Origin: Nocardioides daeguensis
GTDB lineage: Bacteria; Actinomycetota; Actinomycetes; Propionibacteriales; Nocardioidaceae
Assembly (NCBI RefSeq): GCF_019192965.1
Contig: NZ_JAHTKU010000020.1
Span: 62,001-126,000, forward strand
DNA length: 64,000 bases
Direction: 5' to 3'
A program made the position numbers and the translations under genes. Under the pieces are notes generated by a model. It was not told where the DNA came from, made no database searches, and saw only the letters and a list, made by a program, of their open reading frames with translations. This document shows positions 42,728-52,175 of the stretch, one piece after another. Every line of letters starts with the position of its first letter. Positions within the stretch are counted from its first letter, which is position 1.

Positions 42728-45700
42728 TCAGCGCCGCGCCGGCACCCGCACCCGTACGACGGCCAGGTTCCCGGCGCCGTCGGTGACCCGCACCCGCACG
42801 GTCCGGGCCTGTGCGGCGGGGCGCAGGACGATCGGGCCACGGGCGGTCCTCCACCTCCGGCCGGCGGCGCGGTACTCCACCCGCGCCACGCCCGACGTCG
42901 CGTCGGCGGCCCGGGGGTCGAGGCGGGCGACGACCCGCCCGTGGCGGCGGACCAGCCGCAGCCGGGGCCGGAGCACAGGTGCCGTGGTGTCGACGGCGGC
43001 GGGGACGACGACCGCGGGCGAGATGTTGCCGGCGGCGTCGGTCGCCCGGACCTCGTAGGCCCGACGACCGTCGGGGATCCCGACCGGGCCGGTGTACGGC
43101 GACCAGGGGCCGCCGGCGACGCGGTACTCCAGCAGCGCCGCCTCGTCGGCCGAGGCCACGAGCCCGGGCCGGGTGCGATGCCAGCCGCCCGCGCCGTCGG
43201 GCGCACGATCCAGCCCGGCCGTCACCGTCGGCGGCGTCGAGTCACGCCCGCCGACGACGACCCGGCCCGCCGTCTCCACGTTCCCGGCCGCGTCGACCGA
43301 CCAGAAGGAGACGGTGTGACCGGTCGCGGCCGGCGCGACCCGGAACGGGCCGCCGTAGACCTGCGCGGGGCCGCCGTCGACGGCGTACTGCGTGGAGGCG
43401 ACACCCGAGGTCGCGTCGGTCGCGGTCAGGGTGAGCGTCGCGCCGTCGGCGTCGGTCGCGACCTGGCTCACGGTGGCCGGCGCGATCCGGTCGACCTTGA
43501 CCGGGACGGTCGTGACGCCGGAGGTGTTGCCGAGCTCGTCCAGGGCGCGGAAGCCGTAGGACGCGGCGCCGTCGGCGGCGACCAGCGGACCCGGGTAGGC
43601 GGTCCAGGCGCCGTCCCCGACCCGGTACTCCACGACCGGCGCGGGGGTGAGGTCGTCGGTCGCGGACGCGGTGATGGTCGGCGCGGTGACCCACCAGCCC
43701 CCGGCCCCGTCGGGCACCGCCGGGAGGACGCCGACGGAGAGGACGGGGGCGGTGTGGTCGGCCGCCGGGATCCGCACGGATCCGCCGGCGGTGTGACCGG
43801 CCACGTCCGTGGCCCGGTAGGTCACGACCTGCTCGGCCGCGCCGGGCGTGAGCACCAGCGCGGTGTCGTACGGCGTCCAGGGGCCCTGGCCGATGCGGTA
43901 CTCCACGCCTGCCACGCCCGACGTGGCGTCGGTCGCGGTCACGGTGACGGTGGCCGGGTCGTTGCGGGTGGTCCCGGCGACGAGGTCGGCGGCGACGGTG
44001 GGCGCGACGGTGTCGACCCGCAGGTCCACGGCCACGGGCGCGGACATGTTGTGCTGCTGGTCGCTGGCCCGCAGCTCGAGGGCGTGCTCGCCGTCGGCCA
44101 CCGCGAGCGCACCGTCGTACGCCGTCCAGGCGCCGCCGTCGGTCCGGACCTCGATCGTCGGGTCCGGCGTGACGTCGTCGGTGGCCGTGGCGGTGACCCG
44201 CGGCGAGGTGAGGTACCAGCCGGCCGCTCCGTCGGGTGTCGCCGGCGCGACGCCCACCGAGAGCGTCGGGGCCCGCAGGTCGGCTGCCGGGATCGTGAGC
44301 GAGCGAGCGACCTCGAGGTTCCCGGCCGCGTCGGTCGAGCGGAAGGACACCTGCTGGTCGGCCGTGGTGGGCGTGACCTCGAACGCGTGCTGGTAGGTGG
44401 TCCAGGTGCCGCCACCGAGGCGGTATTGGGTCGCGGCGACCCCCGACGTCGCATCGGTCGCCCTGAGCTCGACCACGACGGGCGCGGTGCCGGTCGCGCC
44501 GGGTGCCACGGAGCCCGTGGTCACGGGGGCCAGGGTGTCCACGGCGAGGTCGACGTCGACCGGTGCGGCTGCCACACCCCCGTCGTCGCGTGCGCGGACC
44601 TGCCAGGTCTGCTCGCCGTCGGCGACCGCCAACGGGCCGGCGTACCGGGTCCACTCCCCGTCGCCCCCGGCGACGCGCCACTCCAGGACCAGCCCGGGGG
44701 CCGGGGTGCCGGCGTCGTCGGCGGTCAGGGTCACGGTGGGACGCGTGCGATACCAGCCGGCGTCGCCGTCGGGGACGGCCGGATCGACGCTCACCTGGAG
44801 GCTCGCCCCGGTCACCTCGAGCGTCACGGTGGCCGTGGCGGTGAACCCGTGGCGGTCGCTGCCGGTCACGGTGACCCGGTAGGTCCCGGGCCCGGCCGCG
44901 GCGGCGGCGAGGTCGACGTGCAGCTCGCCCGGCACGTTGAGCAGCGCCCCGCTCGCCGCGAGCACCGACGCCTCGGTGAGCGCTGCGCGGCGCAGGCTGA
45001 TCTCGGGCTGCGCGAGACGGACCTCGACCGCCGGCACCACCTGGACCACCACGGCCACGGGGTCGGACACGACGCCGTCCCGGGTCGCGCTCACCAGCGC
45101 GGTGTAGTCGCCGACGGTGCCGTAGTCGACCTCGCTGTCGTCGACCGCGAGGGTCGCGTCCGCGGGATCGGCGCTCGCGCCGAGGTCGGCGAGCAGCGCG
45201 GCATCGTCCGCGGGGCCGCGGAGGACCTGGTAGGCCACCACGTCGTGCTCGACGGCCACGGACGGCGCCTCGACGGCCGGCAGCGGCGTGCCGAGGGTGA
45301 ACGTCCCGACCACCGCGCGGTGGTCGCTCGTCCAACTGTTGTTCACGATGTCGGTCGAGGACGGCCAACCGGCCACCAGGGTGCTGGCGTCGACCGGCTC
45401 CAGGAGCGCGCCCGCATGGGCGACGTAGTCGATCCGGTCCTGGGGCTCCGGCTGGTCGCCGTTGGCGCGCACCACCGGCGACCAGGTGTCGCCGGGGGCG
45501 GCGACCGGGTCCGGGTGCGCGGCCCGGAAGCTGTCGGTCAGCCCGGTGCCGAGGATCGTCGGGACGACCGGCCAGTCGACGGCGCCGACGCCGCAGTGGC
45601 TCGCCGCCGTGGCGGCGGTCCAGTCGGCGCCGGACGGCGAGGCGAGGTCGCCGAGCAGCACGACCGGCAGGTCGTCGGCGGCCGCGACGCTGGCCCCGAT

Positions 45701-48700
45701 CGCCGTCGCCACGGCCTGCGCCTGCGCCATCCGGGTGCTGCCGTTCTCTGCTGCGACCAGCGCGGCCGGGTCGGTGACGCCGTCCAGGCACGCCTTGCGC
45801 GGGCCGTAGCCCGCCTCGTCGAGGTCGGTCGTCCACACCCGCAGGTCGACGCCGGCGACGTCGAGCGTCGCGCCGGCCACCGGCCTGCCCGCGCTCGCCG
45901 GAACCAGGTCCGACAGCGGGTACGCCGAGACGATGCCGAGCCCGTTTCCGCCCTCGTAGGAGTGCCAGCCGAGGGCGTCGGCGAGCGCCTGCGCGCCCTC
46001 CCCGCCGTCCTCCTGGACGCCGATCACGTCGAGCCCGTTGGTCGCGATCACGGCGAGCTCCTTGGCGAGGGAGCTCGCGACGTGGCTGCCCCCGTCCCAC
46101 AGGTTCCAGGTCGCGGCGGTCAACCGCGGGGCGTCCGCGCCGTCGATCACCGGCACGACGACGGTGATCGACGAGGTGGTCGTCCCGTCACTCGCCTCGA
46201 CCGTGATCTCGGCGGGCTGCTGCGGTGCGCGGCCCGGCGCCCGGCCGCTCACCACGCCCGTGGCGCTGATGTCGGCCCAGCTCGGACCGCTGACCTTGGT
46301 CCAGGTCGTCACCGGGTCCTCGCCGGTCCACAGCCCGGCCACCTTCTGCTCCCAGGCGGCACCGGTACGCGCCTGCGGGGCGAAGAAGGTGTCCGTCACG
46401 AAGCCGGTCGGCAGGGCCGCCCCCGCGCCGTCGACCGGCAGCGCCGCGCTGGCCGGCCGGGTCGCCGCCCAGGTCGCCTGGACCTGGGCGGGCGAGAGCG
46501 CCGCGTCGTACAGGTCGAAGTCGTCGACGAGCGCGTCCACCGTGCCGAAGTACGGCGAGATCGTGTGGTAGTCGAGCTTGCCGGAGTTGCCGATCACGAA
46601 CGGCAGGCCGGTGGCGAACTTGCTGCCCGCCGCGATCGGCACGGGCGTGCCGGCGACGCCGTCGACGTACTGCCGGACGGTCGCGGCCTCGCGGTCGACC
46701 ACCATGACCAGGTGGTGCCAGGAGCCCTTGATGGCCGTCGGGCTCTGCTGGTACTTGTACTTGGTCCCGCTGCCGTTGCCCCAGCAGAAGCCGGTCTTGG
46801 CGGACAGCTCGTCGTTGAAGAGGGTCAGGCCGCCGTTGGCGCAGGCCGAGAAGTCACCGTTGCTGACCAGCGGCGCGTCCGCGACCTTGTCGTAGACGCC
46901 GAACCAGCCGGAGACCGAGAAGCTGCCCGACCCGTCACTCACCCCGGCGACGAGCGGGAGCTTGACGACGTTGGTGCCGGCGCTGACGTGCGCGGCGCGC
47001 CCGGAGATGCCGCTCGCGCGGGCGACGGTCCCCGTGAACGTGGCGTCGTAGCCGTTGCCGGAGCTGTCGGCGACCACGCCGCGCGTGATCTCCTCGAAGT
47101 CGTAGGAGGCCACCGGCGCGATCGTGTCGCCCGGGGTCCGCAGCCGGTTCCACACGGCATGCAGCACCACGGTGGCGCCGTCGGTCGCGCTCAGGTCGGT
47201 GACGCTCGCCCCGTCCGCCCACGTGCGCGCCCCGGTCGTGGCCCGCGACCAGCCGCGGAACGCCCAGCCCGCACGGGTGAACCCGTTGGGTCGCAACGTG
47301 GCGGCCTGGCCGTAGGTCATCGGCTGTGCGGCGGTGGTGCCGCCGTCGGCACCGTTGCCGTCGAAGCGCACGGTGTAGGAGTTGGGCGTCGAGACGGCGC
47401 GCACCTCGAGGTCGGCGTCGGGCATCGTGAAGGTGCCGTCGGCGGCGACCTCGACGTGGGGCGTGCTGTCCCACGCGGCGTGGTAGCCGAGGTTCGGGGT
47501 CGAGGACAGGGTCACCACGTCCCCGGGCCGCGCGAAGCCGGTCACGTCGCTCGAGGCGGTGACGGTGACCTGGGCGTCGCCGCGGACGACGACGCGCCGG
47601 CTCCCCGCCGGCACCCAGCGCGCGTAGAGGGTGGTGGTGGCGTCCTGCGCGCTCGCGAGGTTGGTCACGCTCGCGGCGTCGACGTAGGCCACGGGACCGT
47701 CCGGGACGGTCGACCAGCCGGCGAACTGCTGGCCGGCGCGGGTGAACGCGTTCGCGCGCAACGGGGCCGCGGCGTCGTAGGTCATCGTCTGCGGGGCCAT
47801 CGTGCCCCCGTCTGCGCCGTTGCCGTCGTAGGCCACGACATAGCGGTTGGGGGCGAACTGCGCCTTGACGGTGGTGGCGACACCGGGCGCGGCGAAGGTG
47901 CCGTCCGCGGCGATCACGAGGCCGGCCGGCGTCACCGGCACCCAGCGGTCGAGGTGGTAGCCGGTCGCGGGCCGGGCGCTCAACGTGACGGACGCGCCTG
48001 CCGTCGGGGTCAGCAGGCTGGAGGAGCCGGTGCCGTGCCCGTCGTCGGTCACCGTCACCGGGAAGTGGCTCGCCGGGTCCGTCGCGGCGAAGTCCGCCGC
48101 CATCTGCCCGTCGCTCAGCGCGACGTCGTAGAAGTTGACGGCGTCGATCCACGCGTTGGTGTACGGCGCGTAGGACCGGTCGGCGTCGCCGCCGAAGGTG
48201 AACGGCAGGCCCGAGCTGAGCTCCACGGTGTCGTCGAGGGCGGTGGTGCTCTTCAGGACGCCGTCGAAGTACCACTTGAGGGTCTGCGCGGACCGGTCCA
48301 CCGAGACGCCGATCTGGTGCCAGGCGCCGTTGATGCCGCTCGTGCCGTTCCAGTTGGTCTGGTAGTCCTTCATCCCGCCTTTGATGATGCAGCCGGTGAG
48401 CCGGCCGCCCGATCCCGAGGTGTTGTAGAGCCCGAGTCCGGCATCGCACGACGAGCCGCCGATGTTGGTGAAGACCCAGGAGTCGCTGGTGAAGGACTCC
48501 TGCTTGATCCAGAAGTTGTAGGCGAAGCTGCCCGACCCGTCGGTGCGGCCCACGATCCTCGGCAGCACGACCTCGTTCGTCTTGTTGCTGACCCGGGCGG
48601 CACGGCCCGAGATGCCCGGCCCGTACTCCGGCGTGCCCACCCAGCTGCCGTCGTCGTGACCGGCGGTCGCGTCGAGCACCGTCGTCCCGGTGTCGGTGTC

Positions 48701-48850
48701 GAAGGTGTAGGACACCACCGGCGTGGGGTTCCCCGTCGCGTACGTCGGGTCGGCGGAGGCCGTGGGAGCGGGGCCTGCCGCGAGGCCGGTGGCGGCGACG
48801 AGACCGGCGAGCAGGGTCGTGAGTGCGTGGCGCAGCGAACGCTGGGACAT
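42728..48850 (-). CDS. 2040-aa secreted multidomain protein: LamG, InlB-type repeats, EEP nuclease/phosphatase, Ig-like repeats
   Basis: Sec signal peptide (about 1-33, ending ASA). LamG-like domain about 43-260. Two InlB/Listeria-Bacteroides-type repeats (about 337-410 and 492-570; FDGNGADGG motifs). Second LamG about 580-798. Endonuclease/exonuclease/phosphatase domain about 908-1180 with TWNLWDG, GVQEDGG, DRIDYVAHAG and SDHRAV; the usual GDFN is GDLA. Ig-like region about 1190-1340, then at least six copies of an OmpL47-like unit (DATSGVA...YR...W..Y). No cell-wall anchor or C-terminal TM is visible. It lies 30 bp after the phospholipase C gene, so the two are probably cotranscribed. Probably a phosphodiesterase/nuclease used to gain phosphate from outside the cell. 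Confidence 0.88.
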   Translation of the reverse strand: MSQRSLRHALTTLLAGLVAATGLAAGPAPTASADPTYATGNPTPVVSYTFDTDTGTTVLDATAGHDDGSWVGTPEYGPGISGRAARVSNKTNEVVLPRIVGRTDGSGSFAYNFWIKQESFTSDSWVFTNIGGSSCDAGLGLYNTSGSGGRLTGCIIKGGMKDYQTNWNGTSGINGAWHQIGVSVDRSAQTLKWYFDGVLKSTTALDDTVELSSGLPFTFGGDADRSYAPYTNAWIDAVNFYDVALSDGQMAADFAATDPASHFPVTVTDDGHGTGSSSLLTPTAGASVTLSARPATGYHLDRWVPVTPAGLVIAADGTFAAPGVATTVKAQFAPNRYVVAYDGNGADGGTMAPQTMTYDAAAPLRANAFTRAGQQFAGWSTVPDGPVAYVDAASVTNLASAQDATTTLYARWVPAGSRRVVVRGDAQVTVTASSDVTGFARPGDVVTLSSTPNLGYHAAWDSTPHVEVAADGTFTMPDADLEVRAVSTPNSYTVRFDGNGADGGTTAAQPMTYGQAATLRPNGFTRAGWAFRGWSRATTGARTWADGASVTDLSATDGATVVLHAVWNRLRTPGDTIAPVASYDFEEITRGVVADSSGNGYDATFTGTVARASGISGRAAHVSAGTNVVKLPLVAGVSDGSGSFSVSGWFGVYDKVADAPLVSNGDFSACANGGLTLFNDELSAKTGFCWGNGSGTKYKYQQSPTAIKGSWHHLVMVVDREAATVRQYVDGVAGTPVPIAAGSKFATGLPFVIGNSGKLDYHTISPYFGTVDALVDDFDLYDAALSPAQVQATWAATRPASAALPVDGAGAALPTGFVTDTFFAPQARTGAAWEQKVAGLWTGEDPVTTWTKVSGPSWADISATGVVSGRAPGRAPQQPAEITVEASDGTTTSSITVVVPVIDGADAPRLTAATWNLWDGGSHVASSLAKELAVIATNGLDVIGVQEDGGEGAQALADALGWHSYEGGNGLGIVSAYPLSDLVPASAGRPVAGATLDVAGVDLRVWTTDLDEAGYGPRKACLDGVTDPAALVAAENGSTRMAQAQAVATAIGASVAAADDLPVVLLGDLASPSGADWTAATAASHCGVGAVDWPVVPTILGTGLTDSFRAAHPDPVAAPGDTWSPVVRANGDQPEPQDRIDYVAHAGALLEPVDASTLVAGWPSSTDIVNNSWTSDHRAVVGTFTLGTPLPAVEAPSVAVEHDVVAYQVLRGPADDAALLADLGASADPADATLAVDDSEVDYGTVGDYTALVSATRDGVVSDPVAVVVQVVPAVEVRLAQPEISLRRAALTEASVLAASGALLNVPGELHVDLAAAAAGPGTYRVTVTGSDRHGFTATATVTLEVTGASLQVSVDPAVPDGDAGWYRTRPTVTLTADDAGTPAPGLVLEWRVAGGDGEWTRYAGPLAVADGEQTWQVRARDDGGVAAAPVDVDLAVDTLAPVTTGSVAPGATGTAPVVVELRATDATSGVAATQYRLGGGTWTTYQHAFEVTPTTADQQVSFRSTDAAGNLEVARSLTIPAADLRAPTLSVGVAPATPDGAAGWYLTSPRVTATATDDVTPDPTIEVRTDGGAWTAYDGALAVADGEHALELRASDQQHNMSAPVAVDLRVDTVAPTVAADLVAGTTRNDPATVTVTATDATSGVAGVEYRIGQGPWTPYDTALVLTPGAAEQVVTYRATDVAGHTAGGSVRIPAADHTAPVLSVGVLPAVPDGAGGWWVTAPTITASATDDLTPAPVVEYRVGDGAWTAYPGPLVAADGAASYGFRALDELGNTSGVTTVPVKVDRIAPATVSQVATDADGATLTLTATDATSGVASTQYAVDGGPAQVYGGPFRVAPAATGHTVSFWSVDAAGNVETAGRVVVGGRDSTPPTVTAGLDRAPDGAGGWHRTRPGLVASADEAALLEYRVAGGPWSPYTGPVGIPDGRRAYEVRATDAAGNISPAVVVPAAVDTTAPVLRPRLRLVRRHGRVVARLDPRAADATSGVARVEYRAAGRRWRTARGPIVLRPAAQARTVRVRVTDGAGNLAVVRVRVPARR

Positions 48851-48880
48851 AGGGTTCCTCGAGAGCTTCGCAGGGGTGGG

Positions 48881-51022
48881 TCAGGCGGTGGCGATGCGGC
48901 CGGCGTACCGGTGCTTCCAGCCGGTGCCGGTGCTCGCCGTGATCACGACGTCGTAGTAGCCCTCCGACGTGGGCCAGGACACGACCTTGGTCGCGCCGGG
49001 CCCGACGGACAGCGTCTGCCTGCCGCCGACGTGGTCGTTGGCGGCGAGGGTGAAGGACACCGCGCGGCGACCGTCGTTGCGCAAGGTGATCTCCACCTTC
49101 GCGTTGGCGCCGCGGATCAGCGCGACGTCGGCACGCGGCACCCCCGCGCTGTTCTGGCCGGCGGGGAGCAGCGTGCCGGCGTGCGAGCGGACGAAGCCGT
49201 CGGGTCCGTAGACGGTGAAGGCGTACCTGCCGTCGGTGGCCTTCACGTCCCACAGGTGGCTGCGCGAGTTGGTCTTCGAGACGGTGTAGGGCGTGTTCGC
49301 GAACGGCAGGTGGGCGTCGGGGAACGCCTGCAGGCTCACGGCCTTGCCGTCCGGTCCGCCCTCCAAGACCAGTCGTGCCGCCACGGTGCCGTCGGCGCGG
49401 TCCTCGACGAAGGTGCCGTGGGGGTGGAAGGACAGCGGCCGGTGCTTGATCTGGTTGGCCGGCACCCACTCGTCCTCCGGGGCGACCTGCCCGGCGAACG
49501 GCGCGTTGGGCAGCGTCGCGGCGATGTACTTGAGCGCCGCGGTGTCGGGCAGGTCGACAGGTGCGACGACCGGGTGGGCGAAGTCGATCGCGCTGGTCAG
49601 GTCGCCGCTGATCGCCCGCCGCCAGGCGGTGATGTTGGCGCACCGGGCCGGCTTGCCGAGGTGCTCGGTCCACACCTCGAGGAAGCGCAGGATCGAGGTG
49701 TGGTCGAAGACCTCCGAGCTCACCCAGCCGCCACGCGTCCACGGAGAGACGAGGATCATCGGCACCCGTGCGCCGTACCCCATCGCCTTGCCGTCCTTGA
49801 ACTCCCCCGGCGTGCCGGGCTCCGGACGCGGCGGCAGCACGTGGTCGAAGTAGCCGTCGTTCTCGTCGAAGGTCATCACGAACAGCGTGTGCTTCCAGAT
49901 CTCCGGGTTGGCCTGGAGCGTCTCGAGCACCCGGTTGGTGAAGTGCGCGCCGTGCTCCGGGTTGGCCGCCGGGTGCTCGGACCAGGCGTACGGCGCCACG
50001 ATCCACGACACCTCCGGCAGCGGGAACTCCGCGCCGGGCCGGCAGGCGTCGATGAAGTCCTTGAGCACGCCGTTGAGGTTCTGCTCGGAGTCGTTGTTGG
50101 GGAGCCCGTGCAGCAGGTACGGCTCGGAGCCCGCGCGCCACATCAGCCCGGTCCCGGGGCGGTTCTTCTCGGCGTCGAGCAGGTTCGTGCCCGACGGGCT
50201 GATGTTCGCGAAACCGCGGATCGGGTTGTCGGTGTAGTCCCCGACCCAGCTGCTGCCGTTGTTGGAGTTGTCGACGTAGATCCGCCAGCTCACGCCGGCC
50301 GCCTGCAGCGCCTCCGGATAGGTCTGCCAGGCGCGGCTCCCGGTCGACTCGTTGCCGTTGTTCACCTCGAAGCTCGAGGTGCCCGACATGTGGTAGAGCC
50401 GGTTGGGCGTCGTCGACGTCGGCGTCGAGCAGTGGTTCTGGTCGCAGATGGTGAACTCGCTGGCGAGCGCGTACTGGTAGGGCAGCTCCTCCCCCGTCAT
50501 GTAGTTCATGCAGTCGGCGCCCTTGGCCGCGACCCAGCCGTTGTTCCTGCCCTCGGCCCACGCCGCCTGTCCGTCGCTCCAGCCGTGCGGCAGACCCGTG
50601 GACATCCCGGCGACCGTCGTGACCCGCGTGGGACGCCGCACGCCGCTGCCCTGGGGCTGGTCGAACACCGTGGTGCCGTTCGGGTAGGCCAGGGCCTGCT
50701 TGTCGTGGAGGCCGCGCACACCCGGGAAGGCGCCGTAGTAGTGGTCGAAGGAGCGGTTCTCCTGGATCAGGATCACCACGTGCCTCAGGTCGTCCATGTC
50801 GCCGGAGAAGCCCTCCGGCAGGACGTACTGCACTCCCGCCGCGGTGCCGTCCGGGCCGGCCCAGGCCGCCGCGCCACCGCCGGCGACCGCGGCGGCGCCG
50901 CCCAGCAGGCCCATCGCGCGCAGCATCCCGCGCCGGGAGAGACCGGAGTGGAGGATCTCGTCGGGGACGACCCGGTCCCGGTCGTAGGGCTCGGCGTCGA
51001 AGGGGGTGGGCTCGCTGGCCAT
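48881..51022 (-). CDS. Tat-exported phospholipase C (phosphocholine-type)
   Basis: 713 aa. Tat signal SRRGMLRAMGLLGGAAAVAG (about 29-48). Phosphoesterase family domain at about 70-480 with ENRSFDHYYGAFPGV, QNHCSTPTSTTPNRLYHMSG, TFDENDGYFDHVLPP and MILVSPWTRGG. Two C-terminal DUF756-type beta domains (about 520-705) follow, the usual PlcC/PlcN-like layout. It cleaves phosphatidylcholine-type lipids or sphingomyelin outside the cell. ATG 51020-51022 has GAGGAG at 51030-51035 (complement). A PHO-box-like repeat lies upstream, consistent with induction by phosphate starvation. Confidence 0.92.
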   Translation of the reverse strand: MASEPTPFDAEPYDRDRVVPDEILHSGLSRRGMLRAMGLLGGAAAVAGGGAAAWAGPDGTAAGVQYVLPEGFSGDMDDLRHVVILIQENRSFDHYYGAFPGVRGLHDKQALAYPNGTTVFDQPQGSGVRRPTRVTTVAGMSTGLPHGWSDGQAAWAEGRNNGWVAAKGADCMNYMTGEELPYQYALASEFTICDQNHCSTPTSTTPNRLYHMSGTSSFEVNNGNESTGSRAWQTYPEALQAAGVSWRIYVDNSNNGSSWVGDYTDNPIRGFANISPSGTNLLDAEKNRPGTGLMWRAGSEPYLLHGLPNNDSEQNLNGVLKDFIDACRPGAEFPLPEVSWIVAPYAWSEHPAANPEHGAHFTNRVLETLQANPEIWKHTLFVMTFDENDGYFDHVLPPRPEPGTPGEFKDGKAMGYGARVPMILVSPWTRGGWVSSEVFDHTSILRFLEVWTEHLGKPARCANITAWRRAISGDLTSAIDFAHPVVAPVDLPDTAALKYIAATLPNAPFAGQVAPEDEWVPANQIKHRPLSFHPHGTFVEDRADGTVAARLVLEGGPDGKAVSLQAFPDAHLPFANTPYTVSKTNSRSHLWDVKATDGRYAFTVYGPDGFVRSHAGTLLPAGQNSAGVPRADVALIRGANAKVEITLRNDGRRAVSFTLAANDHVGGRQTLSVGPGATKVVSWPTSEGYYDVVITASTGTGWKHRYAGRIATA

Positions 51023-51036
51023 GGTCGTGCTCCTCG

Positions 51037-51061
51037 GCTGGGCGGAATGCTCCCGCCCAGC
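51037..51061 (-). promoter_or_regulatory. Hairpin in the phospholipase C leader next to its ribosome site
   Basis: 9-bp perfect stem GCTGGGCGG/CCGCCCAGC with a 7-nt loop, one base from the SD GAGGAG. May modulate translation. Confidence 0.4.
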
Positions 51062-51069
51062 AAGACGCA

Positions 51070-51091
51070 CGATTCCGAACCGCAGGTGAAC
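51070..51091 (-). promoter_or_regulatory. PHO-box-like direct repeat upstream of phospholipase C
   Basis: On the minus strand, GTTCACCTGCG followed directly by GTTCGGAATCG: two 11-nt units, the first beginning with the exact GTTCACC of the Streptomyces PhoP consensus and the second preserving GTTC. About 48 bp before the ATG. Confidence 0.6.
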
Positions 51092-51184
51092 GCTGGGGCA
51101 CCGCACGGCGCTGCACGCGCCCCCGGGGCGGATCCGCCCGCCGACTGTGCACACTGGGCCGGTGCCACCGCGCCGGCGCGGCGC

Positions 51185-51922
51185 TCAGCCGGCTCCGGCC
51201 ATCTCCCCGGCCGTCACGTCGAAGGCGATCACGTGCGGCAGGTAGCGGTCCACGCCGTACTCCACCGGGCGTCCCGCCCGGGTCGCGGTCGCCCGCGAGA
51301 CCTGGAGCAGCGGACTGGACCGTCGTACGCCGAGCAGGTCGGCGTCCAGGCTCGAGGCCGCCACCGCCTCGATCCGGTGCTCGCCGCGCACCACCTCGAT
51401 CCCGGCCCGGACCAGCGCGCCGGTCACGGACCCGACGTCGTCGGGCAGCGCCCGGACCTCACGGCCCACCCACGGTGCCCAGACCGAGCGCTCCACCATG
51501 ACGAGCCGGCCGTCGAGGGTCCGGGTGCGGGTGAACCGGTGCACCTCCTTGCCCAGCCCGATCCCGAGCACCCGCGCCTCGTGGGCCGTCGCCGGGCCGT
51601 CCTCGCGCCCGACCACCCGACCGCCCACGACCCGCCCGTGCTGGTCGGCCCACTGCGAGAAGGACTGCATCCGGTCGAAGCTCTGCGTGCGGTGCCGCGC
51701 CTGGGCGACCCAGCCCACCCGGGGGCGCGCGACGACCACTCCCCGGCGGGCCAGCGCGGCGAGCACGGTGCGCACCCGGCCCCGGGTGGCGTCGTACTCG
51801 GTGGCCAAGGTGGCCTCGCTCGGAAGCCGGCCCCCCGGCGCGAACTCGCCGTCGACGATGCGAGCCTCGATGTCGGCGGCGATCTGCCCGTTGGTCCCGC
51901 CCCGTGCCGGCCGGCTGGTCAC
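51185..51922 (-). CDS. GntR-family regulator with UTRA domain
   Basis: 245 aa. Winged HTH at about residues 10-70 (IAADIEARIVDGEFAPGGRLPSEATLATEYDATRGRVRTVLAALARRGVV) and a UTRA domain (about 85-240, ending VDRYLPHVIAFDV). A paralogue of the GntR at 36865, with DNA-binding residues that differ (YDATRGRVRTVL against FGTSRGTVRAAL). It probably controls phospholipase C or the downstream genes, 162 bp apart on the same strand; the target is not shown by the sequence. Confidence 0.88.
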   Translation of the reverse strand: MTSRPARGGTNGQIAADIEARIVDGEFAPGGRLPSEATLATEYDATRGRVRTVLAALARRGVVVARPRVGWVAQARHRTQSFDRMQSFSQWADQHGRVVGGRVVGREDGPATAHEARVLGIGLGKEVHRFTRTRTLDGRLVMVERSVWAPWVGREVRALPDDVGSVTGALVRAGIEVVRGEHRIEAVAASSLDADLLGVRRSSPLLQVSRATATRAGRPVEYGVDRYLPHVIAFDVTAGEMAGAG

Positions 51923-51998
51923 GGCAGCACGATAGCCCTCACCTCGGAAGTCGCTCCCGATTCCCCGTCGTCGTCCCTGTGCCGGTAATCTCCTCCAC

Positions 51999-52087
51999 GG
52001 AGCTGTCGCCTAGTGGCCTATGGCGCTCGCTTGGAAAGCGGGTTGGGTTAACAGCCCTCGGGGGTTCGAATCCCCCCAGCTCCGCCA
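51999..52087 (+). tRNA. tRNA-Ser (anticodon GGA), CCA encoded
   Basis: 89 nt including CCA. Acceptor GGAGCTG pairs with CAGCTCC; anticodon stem CTCGC/GCGGG with loop TTGGAAA gives GGA; a long class II variable arm (TTGGGTTAACAGCCCTC) and T-loop GGTTCGAATCC. No integrase or att repeat was found beside it. Confidence 0.95.
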
Positions 52088-52094
52088 GCATCGC

Positions 52095-52124
52095 GAACGG
52101 CGTCGACACCAGTCGGCGCCGTTC
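52095..52124 (+). terminator. Weak hairpin after tRNA-Ser
   Basis: GAACGGCG/CGCCGTTC, 8-bp stem with a 14-nt loop and no T-tract. Confidence 0.4.
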
Positions 52125-52175
52125 GGCGTTCCGGGGCCTGGTGGGCGGCATCCTCCGTGGCGGGTCCGTGGCAGG

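Noticed and set aside
42542..51988. Open frame of 3148 codons on the plus strand
   Set aside because: Antisense to the secreted protein and phospholipase C; composition (Gly, Arg, Val, His, Asp) is typical of high-GC shadow frames and no domain is recognisable.
51999..52087. tRNA-Ser as an integration site for a mobile island
   Set aside because: No integrase, no direct repeat of the tRNA 3' end nearby, and the type VII locus has neighbours with similar composition.
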